Source: Bacteroidota bacterium (GTDB lineage: Bacteria; Bacteroidota; Bacteroidia; Flavobacteriales_D; Sanyastnellaceae). From it: a stretch of 44,805 bases of DNA. The stretch is from positions 1 through 44,805 of the forward strand of contig JAQCFW010000015.1 of the NCBI GenBank assembly GCA_027619225.1, written 5' to 3'. The notes under the pieces are model-generated. The model was not told the DNA's origin. It ran no database searches and saw only the letters and a program-made list of their open reading frames with translations. Position 1 is the stretch's first letter. Each line of letters begins with the position of its first letter. Position numbers and translations under genes: made by a program. Positions 29,505 to 38,970 of this stretch are shown here, piece by piece.

Positions 29505-32500
29505 GTGTTTATAGACCTGACCGTCACTTCTCCTTTTGAAATACATGCCCGATTTATTTTTCTCTAAAATAATCTCTCTTCCCAGTAGGTCAAAGCCAGA
29601 ATTTTCTAGATAATTTTTTTTCCCATCATTGCTTGTCGTGGTGTTGTCGTCATTGCATGAGATTACAATCTCATCACTTAGACTAATTGAGGTTGCTATT
29701 GATGTGCTTAAACAGTTTGGGTTGCAATTAAAGATGTTAAAACCAGACTGTGTGACATTGAAATTATTTCCCTCTAAATGAAAGATGTTATTACAAATAC
29801 TTTTCAGAGTTCCACTAAAATAAAATGTTCCATATGTCCCAAAGGTGTTTCCCCCCTGGTGAATTGAAGGTGTGTCAGAGCAGTCAAAACTTAAGTGTAA
29901 TCCATTGTTTTCAAATGTATTATACCCTCCGCCTGTTCCAGGGCTCATAAAAGTCGAGTTTTTCCCACGCAATGTTAATGCGACATCGAATCCTGAAAAT
30001 CTGTTACACTTCAAAGTAGATTTTGCGTTGTCTAGAACAAGACCTAGTTCGCCTTCGGAAAAAATATTTTCTTGAATATTTATCGGAGTTCCTGAAATAA
30101 ACTCGACCGCTGCACCCATAAGTCCATATTCACTTTCTATATTATTTCCAGAAAAATGATTAACACCGTTGTGATTTATAGACTTGAATATAGAATAATA
30201 GATGTTACAATTTGACACATTAAATGTCGTGTTATTAAGATTAATTATTGCTCTAGATATATTATTTTCATACAGAAATAGGCGTGTGTTTGAGCTGTTT
30301 AGTTTCACTCTATTCCAATCGCATTCTGTTACGTACAATTTATTTTCTGATTTCCATGTGCCGTAAATTGAGCCGTTTATTGAAGTATTAATTAGTTGAA
30401 TATGACTGGTGTGGTATAACACAGATTCTGGATTGAAGTCCACAGTACCCTCAGTAACAATGAAAGTTCCGGCACCAATTATTGAGCATTGACTTTCTTC
30501 GTCTAAGATCACGTGATTGTTTCCTAAAAGCTTTAGTTTACTATTCGTTTTGTTGTCTATTGTAGCATTAATTCCCTCAATTTTAATCTTTGCTAGTGTT
30601 GAGGTGTCTCCTCCATGGAAAATCTTCGAGATTGTATTTTCATCATTAATTATAGTTCCTTGTAAGGTCACTTCGCATCCATCACCTTCAAAAACTAGAT
30701 TTGCATTATTTCTAAATCTAAGTATTCCCCCTTTTTTTATGATTAAGTTGCTTTCATTCAACATGATTAGGGTTGTGCCGTCAATTACCAACTCCGCACC
30801 CTCTTCAACGATGATCGTACTTCCTGGATGAATGTTTAATGACCCCTCGTTGTTTGTGTATAGATAACTCCCCTCAGTAAGCCTTAATGTTGCAGTTGCT
30901 AAACCCAATTCCCCTCCGATATTCATCGTCCCTCCACTGTTTATTTCTACCGTCGTCCCACACATTAATGTTTGTATTTCAATTGATTCATTGATAGTAA
31001 GATCTAGATCGTCACCCAATTGCAACAATCCACCATTCTCTATGGTCGTATTTCCTAGCCAGGTTTTTGAAGGGTTAAGATGATTGTAGGTGTACACATT
31101 TTCTGTCGCCGTATCACTTAATAAATATGGAGCCATCTTATCACCCTGAATAATCTTATCAAGTATCAAGGTTCTATGATCTATCGTTAAAGCAACATGT
31201 TCTTCGGGTGAATTCCACTCAGTAGCGTATGACATGAAATCGAAACTCGATGGTTCACCTTCAGAGACATTACAGTTTAGAGCACTCGATGTAGGGATGA
31301 ATCCGGCATCTCCTTGAAAGTCAGATTCTGAAATCTCCATCATGCCCGATGCGTTAATCGCTTCTACTAAAAGCCTCATGTGATGTCCTACCGATGATGG
31401 GGTGATGTCTAAATCAGTTGTGGGGTAGTATCCGTATATTTCATCTTCATACCACAGAGCTGTCCCGTTAAATGGTATAAAATCGATTGGGAGTGCACAG
31501 GATGCAGATATCGATAGCCCGGAATTTGGTGTTGGATGTCTATTTGCTGTTAAATGTGCTGTACCTAACCACCACCACGATTCTGACCAATCAAGTAGTG
31601 GTTCATCTGCCAATTCTAACTCTACATCTGGATGACTATTTGCTATTGCAACATTTATTGACTTTTTAGGAAGTCCCAAATCTTCGAGCATTTGCATCGC
31701 TTCTTGATGTTCCATTAATCCGGTTGGAGTAGAAATCAGTAGTTGTTTTGCAGCTATAGAAGTTAAGCTTTCATAGAACATGGCGGCCTCAGCTGAAGGG
31801 ACTGAAAGCAGGGAAACGAGCCCATTGAGTCCCAGTGGGATGTTTGCGCCCCTATGCGGAGAGTCTATACTTACAAACAACCTGGTACAGTGATCTATTT
31901 GTTGTTGCTCCATCAGACAAAGAGTATGTCTTCCGACAATTCCTCCCATGCTGGCACCAATAACGATTAAAGGGTTATTCCCCTGCTTATATGAGTTGCA
32001 TAATTCGATTGCCTTTTGGGCAAACTTAGATTTTATTTCTATGCTTGTGGTCCCACGTGCAAAATCAACAAAAACGATGTCGTACCCCAAATTACCTAGA
32101 CTATCAATTAGTATGGGGTATGCTTCAGTTCCTGGAAATGCATCTAAATCACAACCGTAAAGAGAATGCCAGCCAAAACTACCATGTCTGTAACTGCTGA
32201 AATCGCCTCCTACTCCAAAATCAAATCCTTCTAGTACAATGATGGGTTTGTTAAACACTCCATCATTTCCTAATTTCGTGTAAATACTGCCATTAGAGGG
32301 GCCTAATTCTGTGTCTAATTCGATATACCACGGAGAAAACTCTTCAGAACATTCATCTATCCATGGCGGCAAATCAGGCTCGGGTCCACAATCACTAATT
32401 TGTAGAATAGGGGAGTACATAAAGGAAACAGAATCGCCTGGGCAATTTCCCTTCCATGATCCATTGTTTTCTATCCAGTCAGTGGGTTCCCATGGGTGTC

Positions 32501-32771
32501 TTGGTGACAAAGGTGGTGAGAGGAGCCCTGTTGCGCCTTTGTTTCGAAGTAGCATTGCCGGACTGCCATCAGTGGGACAGAAAGCAGAAAATTCTCTTTT
32601 CCAATGAAGTGAGTCTAATAGCTCTACGATTGATGTAGATAGCGTAGGGTTTTCAATCCATTTCTCGTGATAAGCTTGACGAGCGATTGCCGAAATTTCT
32701 GTTTGAGCTAAAACTGTAAAACAGTTAGCATAAAGGGCAATAAAAATGATGAGGGTATTTATTCGCAACAT
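29490..32771 (-). CDS. Giant exported lipase-like / beta-helix protein with short T9SS sorting domain
   Basis: A 1093-residue exported protein. Residues 1-23 are a signal peptide. An alpha/beta-hydrolase region (about 165-420) has VLEGFDFG, the nucleophile elbow IGASMGG (Ser274) and SIDSPHRGANIP, resembling PGAP1-type or lipase-like hydrolases. Residues of about 560-1010 are a long parallel beta-helix with repeated short strands (INSGGTMNIGG, LNIHPGSTIIVEEGAELVIDG). The C-terminal end (GFDLLGREIIL, then SGMYFKRRSDG, then YKHLKL) looks like only the second half of a T9SS type A sorting domain, with no YPNP-like start. Its start overlaps the upstream lipoprotein gene by 13 bp, and it is the last gene of the long minus-strand train. 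Confidence 0.8.
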   Translation of the reverse strand: MLRINTLIIFIALYANCFTVLAQTEISAIARQAYHEKWIENPTLSTSIVELLDSLHWKREFSAFCPTDGSPAMLLRNKGATGLLSPPLSPRHPWEPTDWIENNGSWKGNCPGDSVSFMYSPILQISDCGPEPDLPPWIDECSEEFSPWYIELDTELGPSNGSIYTKLGNDGVFNKPIIVLEGFDFGVGGDFSSYRHGSFGWHSLYGCDLDAFPGTEAYPILIDSLGNLGYDIVFVDFARGTTSIEIKSKFAQKAIELCNSYKQGNNPLIVIGASMGGIVGRHTLCLMEQQQIDHCTRLFVSIDSPHRGANIPLGLNGLVSLLSVPSAEAAMFYESLTSIAAKQLLISTPTGLMEHQEAMQMLEDLGLPKKSINVAIANSHPDVELELADEPLLDWSESWWWLGTAHLTANRHPTPNSGLSISASCALPIDFIPFNGTALWYEDEIYGYYPTTDLDITPSSVGHHMRLLVEAINASGMMEISESDFQGDAGFIPTSSALNCNVSEGEPSSFDFMSYATEWNSPEEHVALTIDHRTLILDKIIQGDKMAPYLLSDTATENVYTYNHLNPSKTWLGNTTIENGGLLQLGDDLDLTINESIEIQTLMCGTTVEINSGGTMNIGGELGLATATLRLTEGSYLYTNNEGSLNIHPGSTIIVEEGAELVIDGTTLIMLNESNLIIKKGGILRFRNNANLVFEGDGCEVTLQGTIINDENTISKIFHGGDTSTLAKIKIEGINATIDNKTNSKLKLLGNNHVILDEESQCSIIGAGTFIVTEGTVDFNPESVLYHTSHIQLINTSINGSIYGTWKSENKLYVTECDWNRVKLNSSNTRLFLYENNISRAIINLNNTTFNVSNCNIYYSIFKSINHNGVNHFSGNNIESEYGLMGAAVEFISGTPINIQENIFSEGELGLVLDNAKSTLKCNRFSGFDVALTLRGKNSTFMSPGTGGGYNTFENNGLHLSFDCSDTPSIHQGGNTFGTYGTFYFSGTLKSICNNIFHLEGNNFNVTQSGFNIFNCNPNCLSTSIATSISLSDEIVISCNDDNTTTSNDGKKNYLENSGFDLLGREIILEKNKSGMYFKRRSDGQVYKHLKLD

Positions 32772-33481
32772 GACATCGTGTAATTTGTGTAAAACTCGAA
32801 CTTATCAACGTTCTCATTAAGAGCCAATGCGTAGAATCCATTAGGTAGCCATTCTCCATTATATAAACGAAATAAGTGGGCGTACAAGGTGCTGAATTCG
32901 TCAAATTCAATTTGGGCTAACAATGAAGTGATATTCCCTTCAGCAAAGGAGATGTCATTGAATCGAGTTCTTGCATTGCTAGTATCGTCCAACGGCTCCA
33001 TAACATCTTTTAGTGGGCTGATTACCATACCCCAAGCATGTGATGGGGTTTGGTTTTGATTAAAGCTTCGAACAGTTATTCTTACTGATCTAGATTGAAT
33101 GAAAGAAAGCTCGATTTCAGGTGTCCCAGAATCAAGAGAATACCACTCATAACGCAAAGCATCGTTCGTGAGCTTTTCAGGCGAAAAACATCCAATTGTG
33201 AGAGAATGCTTAGGGCATTCGTTTACATCTGTCCACAATATTTCATCATCTTCCCATCTTAACGTATCGCTTATTGGGATGCGTAAGCTGGCAATCCCTG
33301 TTGTCGAGTCTAAGTGTTTTTCATAAATGAGAGCATAGCCGGATTGGGGAGTAGTCCCATCAGGTTGAGTGAGCTTGAATGAATATAGGGTAGTGTCTGC
33401 CCCATAGCCACGATTGCAACTTTGGAAGCCTACAAGAAAGACTCCGCAAAGACCGGTTAAAAGAAGTAATTGTTTTTTCAT
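32759..33481 (-). CDS. Hypothetical lipoprotein
   Basis: A 240-residue protein. MKKQLLLLTGLCGVFLVGFQSC is a lipoprotein-type signal across the first 22 residues. The ATG at 33481 is preferred; an in-frame ATG at 33499 (MRQYCP) would add six residues. The mature protein is beta-rich with segments such as YGADTTLYSFKLTQPDG, ALIYEKHLDSTTG and RVFDDTSNAR-like strands; I recognise no family. It ends CCE, and its stop lies inside the start of the lipase/beta-helix gene, so the two are co-translated and may act together at the cell surface. Confidence 0.72.
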   Translation of the reverse strand: MKKQLLLLTGLCGVFLVGFQSCNRGYGADTTLYSFKLTQPDGTTPQSGYALIYEKHLDSTTGIASLRIPISDTLRWEDDEILWTDVNECPKHSLTIGCFSPEKLTNDALRYEWYSLDSGTPEIELSFIQSRSVRITVRSFNQNQTPSHAWGMVISPLKDVMEPLDDTSNARTRFNDISFAEGNITSLLAQIEFDEFSTLYAHLFRLYNGEWLPNGFYALALNENVDKFEFYTNYTMSCCE

Positions 33482-33500
33482 GGGGCAATATTGCCTCATG
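33479..33500. repeat. Near-perfect 22-bp inverted repeat at a start site
   Basis: A perfect GGCAATATTGCC core (33484-33495) is extended by near-matching arms that contain both candidate ATG codons of the lipoprotein gene. In mRNA it could fold over the start at 33481. Confidence 0.5.
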
Positions 33501-33537
33501 AATTGAGTGAAATCCCAAGCACTTTGTATCCGTGTGC

Positions 33538-34101
33538 CTACACTTTGTCTTCGTACTTCTTCATGGCTTTATTTACCACATTTGCAAGTTGAGATGAGTC
33601 GTGATTTTCTAATTGCTTACCGAAAACGTGAGTTTTGGCCTCGTAAGAAAAGTGCAAAGTATCACCACCTAAAATCCAGTAGCTGGTATCTAATTGTTGT
33701 AGAAATGAAAAGGGTTCGCGTTTCTCAAATTTTACTTCACCCATTTTAGAAATCACAAAAACCCTTTCTCGTCCTTTCTTGCCGAAGGCATTCTTCATCA
33801 TTACTCGCCCTCGGCTAATAACGATTACTTCTTTGCCAATTCTCCTCCACGCTACGACCTTGGCGATTCGTATCCAGAAAAAGCCCCAGAAAAGTAGACT
33901 CCCTATATAAAAGAGTCTTTCATCTCCTGCAAACGTAAACGCCCCGTAGCCCAGTAAACACCCAAGGCCTGTCCATCCGCCTAACCACATTTCAAGTGAA
34001 ATCTGTTGGGCTTTTGTGATGGTTGATTCGATAACTACTGTTGTGGCGTCTTTATGCTCAGCGATTGAAATCCTCTTTCCTATCGATTTAACTCTCCCCA
34101 T
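33538..34101 (-). CDS. Small membrane protein of unknown function
   Basis: A 187-residue protein that I do not recognise. Two adjacent hydrophobic segments at about 36-55 (MWLGGWTGLGCLLGYGAF) and 62-82 (RLFYIGSLLFWGFFWIRIAK) form a hairpin. A beta-rich cytosolic part follows (VIVISRGRVMMKNAFGKKGRERVFVI, split by turns), reminiscent of membrane-anchored PH-like domains. The start overlaps the bshA stop by 14 bp, so it is translated in the same operon. It ends 38 nt before the next gene. Confidence 0.7.
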   Translation of the reverse strand: MGRVKSIGKRISIAEHKDATTVVIESTITKAQQISLEMWLGGWTGLGCLLGYGAFTFAGDERLFYIGSLLFWGFFWIRIAKVVAWRRIGKEVIVISRGRVMMKNAFGKKGRERVFVISKMGEVKFEKREPFSFLQQLDTSYWILGGDTLHFSYEAKTHVFGKQLENHDSSQLANVVNKAMKKYEDKV

Positions 34102-35218
34102 TTAGTACTTTATTATATAATGCCAAATATTTAGGTAAAACCAATTCAGATCTAAAGTTTTCTGAGTGTTTTTTAGCTCCCTCTTTGAAGCTATTTAGAC
34201 TTTCTGGGCTTTCTAAAATCTTAATCGCATCTTCTGCCATTCCTTTTACATCACCCACATTTCGTAGAAATCCAGAAACACCACTTTTATTTAATTCCGG
34301 TATTCCTCCTGCATTTGAAGATATGACAGGCACATTTGAAGCCATAGCTTCAAGAGCTGCTAATCCAAAGCTTTCAGTATTTGAGGGTAGTAAAAATAAA
34401 TCGCTTACTTTGAGTATCTCTATTGGATTTATCACCTTGCCTAAGAAGGTGACTTTCGATTCTATACCGAGTTCTCTACATCGCAGTTCAGCGGCAAACC
34501 TTTCAGGCCCATCACCCACAAGCAATAGTCTTGCATCGATTTTCTTTAACACTAAAGAGTAAATATCGATGACATCAATGATCCTTTTAACTGGTCTGAA
34601 ATTTGAAATATGTGTAATAATAGGCTGTCCTTTTGGTGCAATCTGCTTTCTGAACTCTTCATTAGGAGATACATCGTAATTCGAAGGACAAATAAAATTG
34701 GGGATAACCTCCATTTCCCTATTTACTCCGAACAATTTGTAGGTGTCTTTTTTTAAATCTTCAGAAACTGCGGTTACAGCATCGCTTTTATTTATGCAAA
34801 AGGATATCACGGGCTCAAATGCAGGTGATTTCCCCAAGAGTGTAATGTCAGTTCCGTGAAGCGTTGTAATTAATGGTAATGCAGCACCTTCTTCAGCAAG
34901 GATTTTCTTTGCCATAAGACCAGCACTGGCGTGTGGAATTGCGTAATGCACATGGAGAATGTCCAGTTTGTGATCCCTTGCCACCTCTACTATTTTGCTT
35001 GTTAAAACGAGTTCGTATGGAGGGTAGTCAAATAGAGGGTAGTCGGAGATGATAACTTCGTGATAGAAAACGTTTGGCCTAAAACTGCCAAGACGTACTG
35101 GGGTATTGTAGGTTATAAAGTGGACTTCATGCCCCATTTTAGCAAGCCATTTGCCTAATTCTGTTGCTACTACGCCGCTTCCTCCTAATGTAGGATAGCA
35201 AACCATTCCTATTTTCAT
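34088..35218 (-). CDS. bshA: N-acetyl-alpha-D-glucosaminyl L-malate synthase BshA
   Basis: A 376-residue GT4 glycosyltransferase that joins N-acetylglucosamine from UDP-GlcNAc to L-malate, the first step of bacillithiol synthesis. Diagnostic blocks are KIGMVCYPTLGGSGVVATELG at the N-terminus, FITYNTPVRL, LHVHYAIPHASAG, TLHGTDITLLG, ISNFRPVKRI, LVGDGPER and the GT4 motif SFGLAALEAMASNVPVI. Length is normal. The start overlaps the upstream GH3 fusion gene stop by 4 bp (ATGA). The presence of bacillithiol in the cell fits the persulfide dioxygenase-like enzyme at 10150. Confidence 0.93.
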   Translation of the reverse strand: MKIGMVCYPTLGGSGVVATELGKWLAKMGHEVHFITYNTPVRLGSFRPNVFYHEVIISDYPLFDYPPYELVLTSKIVEVARDHKLDILHVHYAIPHASAGLMAKKILAEEGAALPLITTLHGTDITLLGKSPAFEPVISFCINKSDAVTAVSEDLKKDTYKLFGVNREMEVIPNFICPSNYDVSPNEEFRKQIAPKGQPIITHISNFRPVKRIIDVIDIYSLVLKKIDARLLLVGDGPERFAAELRCRELGIESKVTFLGKVINPIEILKVSDLFLLPSNTESFGLAALEAMASNVPVISSNAGGIPELNKSGVSGFLRNVGDVKGMAEDAIKILESPESLNSFKEGAKKHSENFRSELVLPKYLALYNKVLNGES

Positions 35219-38200
35219 CTCAAAGTTGTGTTTAGCTGTTCCATAATAACCCTTTGAATTTCTGTCCTAACATCCATAGTTATGAGTTTTGTATTCTCAG
35301 AGTCTGGATATGTTCTGTTGCTGAGGAAAACATAAACTAGATCGTATTGAGGATCAACCCACAACAATGTCCCCGTAAAACCTGAATGACCGAAGCTCGA
35401 CTTACTCGCTAAGTTACACGTTGGGCCATTATCGTACTCTAATGCTGGCTTATCAAATCCTATACCTCTACGGTTATCACCTTCTGGGAATGCTCTTTGT
35501 GTCCATTTTTTAATAGTATTTTCTTTCAAATCGAAAAAACTTGTGCCTAAATAAGAGCCCCCATTTAAGAGCATTTGGCCTAACCTCGCTAAATCATGAG
35601 CATCACTAAAGACACCAGCATGCCCACACACTCCGCCAAACAAAGCCGCCCCAGGATCATGAACATACCCTTGAATAGTACCCTTTCTGAAAATTGTATC
35701 TACTTCAGTTGGAGCAATATCCACAAGGTTAATTCCAGGAGTTTCTAATGGATTAAACCTCATACTGAATAATCCCATAGGATTGTAAAACTTAGCCGCT
35801 GCTAGTGAATCAATTGCATTGTCTGTTCCATAGCTGCTATTCAGCATTTTATGGATGAGATAATAGCCAAGGTCGCTATATCGATACTCACCAGAGGGTC
35901 TTAATTCAGATGTAATTATTCTTTTGTAGATCGTGTCTATAAATTCTTTACATATAAAAAGTTCAGGGTTGATACATATGTTTTTATCACATATAGGTCT
36001 GTCACTTAGTAGGTTTAAAGAGTCACTAAGTGTTTCTAAATAAAATGGAATCCAAGGGGTTAGTCCTGCTTGATGCGAAAGAATTTCCCTGTAGGTCCTC
36101 GTTCCCATCTCTGCAGTATCGAGATGAGTTAGTTTTTTAAAAAGCGGCTCGTCAACATCAAGGCTCCCCGCTTCTTCTTCTGCCATTAAGCAAAGAGTGG
36201 TAGCTGCAATTTTTGTGATGGAAGCCAAGTCGTAAATAGTAGTTTCCTCTACTTTTACTGTCCCGTCTGTCGTTCCGTAGACTCCATCGTGCATAACGCG
36301 TCCCTTATGAGCTACGACAACTCTACATCCAGGAAAAGCACCAGCTTCGAGGGCCTCGTTGACGATAGAATCGATTTTTGCACGTGCTCCCCAACTCCCC
36401 CTGCAAGCTCCGTTATCCCAACCCAATCGCTCCCCAACTTCAACATCTAAACCCAATCCATCCCCTTCTTGAAAATCCAATCCAATGGGAGTGACGGGTA
36501 GCTTTCCATTTGCTGAGCCCACACCTGTAATGGCATTGACTGCTGCTTCTTGGGTTCTGAAATCATCTTGATAGGCTACCAGTAATACATCAGTCAGACC
36601 CTTTATCTCCCTCCAGTTGTCATTTAGTGCATATGGATTGGCAAATATATTTACTGCCCATTTGGTGAAGTTGAGCGAGTCAGATTTAGATTTAGATATT
36701 CTAGAGTGGCACTCTTTTACCGCCGAGTCTACTATTCCGTAGTCACGCGAAGGTTGATTGCTCGTCTCTAGGAAGTTTACAATCACCAAGTCGGCTTCAT
36801 CACATGAATGCCCGATTTCACTTGTAGCCCAACCTACACAGTCTTTTCCGACCACATACGAATCGACTTTATATGACCGTCCCAATGTCTTTTTCAGGTG
36901 ATCAACGAATGGTTTGCCCGATGAAGGTTTGTTCGCAACGTTGATCACAGTAATGTTTCCATGAGGTAGAAGCCAAGGAAGTACCCCTCCCTTGTTTTCA
37001 AGCAAGGTCATCGATGATTCCAGAATTTTTCTATGAATTGCTTCTGCATTTTCAGGCTCCCAGTTTTCTCCGTGCTGAGGTATTTCCTCATCAGCTTTAG
37101 ACCAAACCTTTACTTGCAAAACCCTTCGACATTTCGCAGCAATCAATATCGAATCCATTTCCCCATTTTCGACAGCAAGCCTTATTTCTTCAATCACTTT
37201 TACAGGATCTCCCGGGAAGAGTAGGATGTCATTTCCTGCGATAAGAGCATCACGAGCTCGAGGACGATCTCCGGCAAAGTCTGCAAAACCCTTCATAGAA
37301 AGCGCATCTGTAAATGCCAGTCCCTCAAATCCCAGTTCTTGACGAAGCAGGGTGTCTACAATTGCAGGGGAGAGGGTTGAGGGTTGGGAAGCTGTGCTGT
37401 CTAAGGCAGGAACATCTAAGTGAGCAATCATCACGGCGCCGACACCACCATTTATCAATTTGTGAAATGGAGCCAATTCTACAGAATCCAATCTTGAACG
37501 GTCGCCTGAAATTCTAGGCAGTGTTTTATGTGAATCTGAATCGGAATCCCCGTGACCAGGAAAATGTTTTGCTGTAGCGAGCACGTATTCATCCTGTAAG
37601 CCAAGAGCATATGCTAACCCCAAGTCACCGACTAACTCCACATTTTCACTAAAGCTACGACTTCCAATTACGGGATTTAGTGGGTTAGAATTCACATCTA
37701 CTACAGGTGCGAAATTTACTTGAATTCCTGTGCTCCTCAGAGACTCGCCTACAATTCGCCCGAATTGCCTTACAAGTTCTGCATCTCTCGTTGCACCAAG
37801 AGTGAGTGCTCTGGGAAAGCTCCTCGTAGAATCTAATCTCATGCCCAACCCCCATTCCGCATCTGATGCTACCATTAATGGAATCTCTGAAAATTCTTGC
37901 AGTCGTTTAATTCTAATTCTTTGGTTTTCAGGCCCACCTTGCATGCATATAACCCCTCCCAATCCCAAGTCCCGCACCAAATTCTCAGCTTCTTCCCAAT
38001 CAGTTCTATCTGCAAGAGAGTAGATGGGGACCATTAAAAGTTGAGCTATTTGCTCCTCAATAGATAGCGTCGATAGTATGCTGTCAATATATTCAAGCTC
38101 AACATTTAAAAATGCTGGCTTAACAATCTTCTCAGCAACTTGTTCAATAGCGTCTGATTGCTGAGCACAACTAACATAGGTAAATGAACAAGCAATTACA

Positions 38201-38235
38201 GTGAGGACATCTCGGAATAGTTTAATAGGCGTCAT
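35215..38235 (-). CDS. GH3 beta-N-acetylhexosaminidase fused to serine hydrolase (beta-lactamase-like)
   Basis: A 1006-residue exported fusion. The N-terminal hydrophobic segment (VLTVIACSFTYVSCA) is a signal peptide, perhaps lipidated. The GH3 domain (about 50-390) has KHFPGHGDSDSDSH (catalytic dyad region, 223-236) and the nucleophile Asp310 in TDALSMKG. A GH3 C-terminal domain follows. From about 620 comes a serine beta-lactamase/DD-peptidase-like domain with SxxK in LASITKIAATT (Ser near 672), RYSDLGYYL and HSGFTG. The pairing suggests peptidoglycan turnover and recycling. It overlaps cmk and bshA by 4 bp each, so the three are tightly coupled. Confidence 0.9.
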   Translation of the reverse strand: MTPIKLFRDVLTVIACSFTYVSCAQQSDAIEQVAEKIVKPAFLNVELEYIDSILSTLSIEEQIAQLLMVPIYSLADRTDWEEAENLVRDLGLGGVICMQGGPENQRIRIKRLQEFSEIPLMVASDAEWGLGMRLDSTRSFPRALTLGATRDAELVRQFGRIVGESLRSTGIQVNFAPVVDVNSNPLNPVIGSRSFSENVELVGDLGLAYALGLQDEYVLATAKHFPGHGDSDSDSHKTLPRISGDRSRLDSVELAPFHKLINGGVGAVMIAHLDVPALDSTASQPSTLSPAIVDTLLRQELGFEGLAFTDALSMKGFADFAGDRPRARDALIAGNDILLFPGDPVKVIEEIRLAVENGEMDSILIAAKCRRVLQVKVWSKADEEIPQHGENWEPENAEAIHRKILESSMTLLENKGGVLPWLLPHGNITVINVANKPSSGKPFVDHLKKTLGRSYKVDSYVVGKDCVGWATSEIGHSCDEADLVIVNFLETSNQPSRDYGIVDSAVKECHSRISKSKSDSLNFTKWAVNIFANPYALNDNWREIKGLTDVLLVAYQDDFRTQEAAVNAITGVGSANGKLPVTPIGLDFQEGDGLGLDVEVGERLGWDNGACRGSWGARAKIDSIVNEALEAGAFPGCRVVVAHKGRVMHDGVYGTTDGTVKVEETTIYDLASITKIAATTLCLMAEEEAGSLDVDEPLFKKLTHLDTAEMGTRTYREILSHQAGLTPWIPFYLETLSDSLNLLSDRPICDKNICINPELFICKEFIDTIYKRIITSELRPSGEYRYSDLGYYLIHKMLNSSYGTDNAIDSLAAAKFYNPMGLFSMRFNPLETPGINLVDIAPTEVDTIFRKGTIQGYVHDPGAALFGGVCGHAGVFSDAHDLARLGQMLLNGGSYLGTSFFDLKENTIKKWTQRAFPEGDNRRGIGFDKPALEYDNGPTCNLASKSSFGHSGFTGTLLWVDPQYDLVYVFLSNRTYPDSENTKLITMDVRTEIQRVIMEQLNTTLR

Positions 38236-38930
38236 ACCTCTTCCATTCTCTTTTTTGCGAGATTTAACATAAACACGTATTGCTCTTCCATGGTAAGATT
38301 GCTATTGTCAATAACCACTGCGTCTTCAGCTTGTTTTAAAGGTGCCACAGCTCTCTCAGAATCTAAGCGGTCTCTGTTGAGTACATTCTCTAACACCTCA
38401 TCATAGGTCACTTCTTTGCCAGCAGCTTTCAGCTCTCGGAGTCTCCTCCAAGCTCTAACTTCTGGGTCTGCTGTCATAAAAATTTTTAATTCTGCTTTAG
38501 GAAGAACGACTGTTCCAATATCTCTACCGTCCATAACAACTCCAGATCCTTCAGCTAATCTTCTCTGAATGGCTACAAGTTTAGTTCTTACCGCAGGAAT
38601 CTTTGCGACCAAGCTAACATTGTTCGCGACTTCCATCGTACGTATTTCTTTTTCGATATTTACGCCGCTTAAATGCATCTCGGAACATTCAGTATTTGGG
38701 TTATAACGAAAACTTAAATACATCCTTTCTAAGGCTTGCTCAAACTCAGGAATATCAATAACATTGCTTTTTATCAGCCTTTCTTTCATTGCGAAGAGTG
38801 TGGCTCCTCTATACATAGCTCCGGTGTCAATGTAAACATAGTTTAATTCCTTAGCTATGGATTTTGCCATTGTGCTCTTCCCTGCAGAAGAGTGTCCGTC
38901 AATTGCTATGGTTATACGATGCTTTGCCAT
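38232..38930 (-). CDS. cmk: Cytidylate kinase
   Basis: A 232-residue (d)CMP kinase of pyrimidine nucleotide metabolism. The P-loop is IAIDGHSSAGKSTMAKSIA. Further motifs are YVYIDTGAMYRGATL, GSGVVMDGRDIGTVVLP, KIFMTADPEVRAWRR, LNRDRLDSERAVAPLK and the C-terminal DNSNLTMEEQ. The frame is open to a TTG at 38951, but the family starts just before the first beta-strand and a TATCTTCG box ends 4 nt before the ATG at 38930, so that ATG is chosen. It has its own promoter inside the train, 40 nt after porQ, and an ATGA overlap with the GH3 fusion. Confidence 0.95.
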   Translation of the reverse strand: MAKHRITIAIDGHSSAGKSTMAKSIAKELNYVYIDTGAMYRGATLFAMKERLIKSNVIDIPEFEQALERMYLSFRYNPNTECSEMHLSGVNIEKEIRTMEVANNVSLVAKIPAVRTKLVAIQRRLAEGSGVVMDGRDIGTVVLPKAELKIFMTADPEVRAWRRLRELKAAGKEVTYDEVLENVLNRDRLDSERAVAPLKQAEDAVVIDNSNLTMEEQYVFMLNLAKKRMEEV

Positions 38931-38934
38931 GGTT

Positions 38935-38942
38935 CGAAGATA
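38935..38942 (-). promoter_or_regulatory. -7 element of cmk (leaderless-type, internal to the gene train)
   Basis: Minus-strand TATCTTCG, then AACC, then ATG. It would give cmk and the genes after it a promoter independent of lon and porQ. Confidence 0.55.
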
Positions 38943-38970
38943 ATCACCCAACTTTAATCATTGACCTAAA

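Noticed and set aside
30000-31100. Tandem-repeat-like pattern in the lipase/beta-helix gene
   Set aside because: The periodicity is at protein level (beta-helix rungs); the DNA is not a close tandem repeat.
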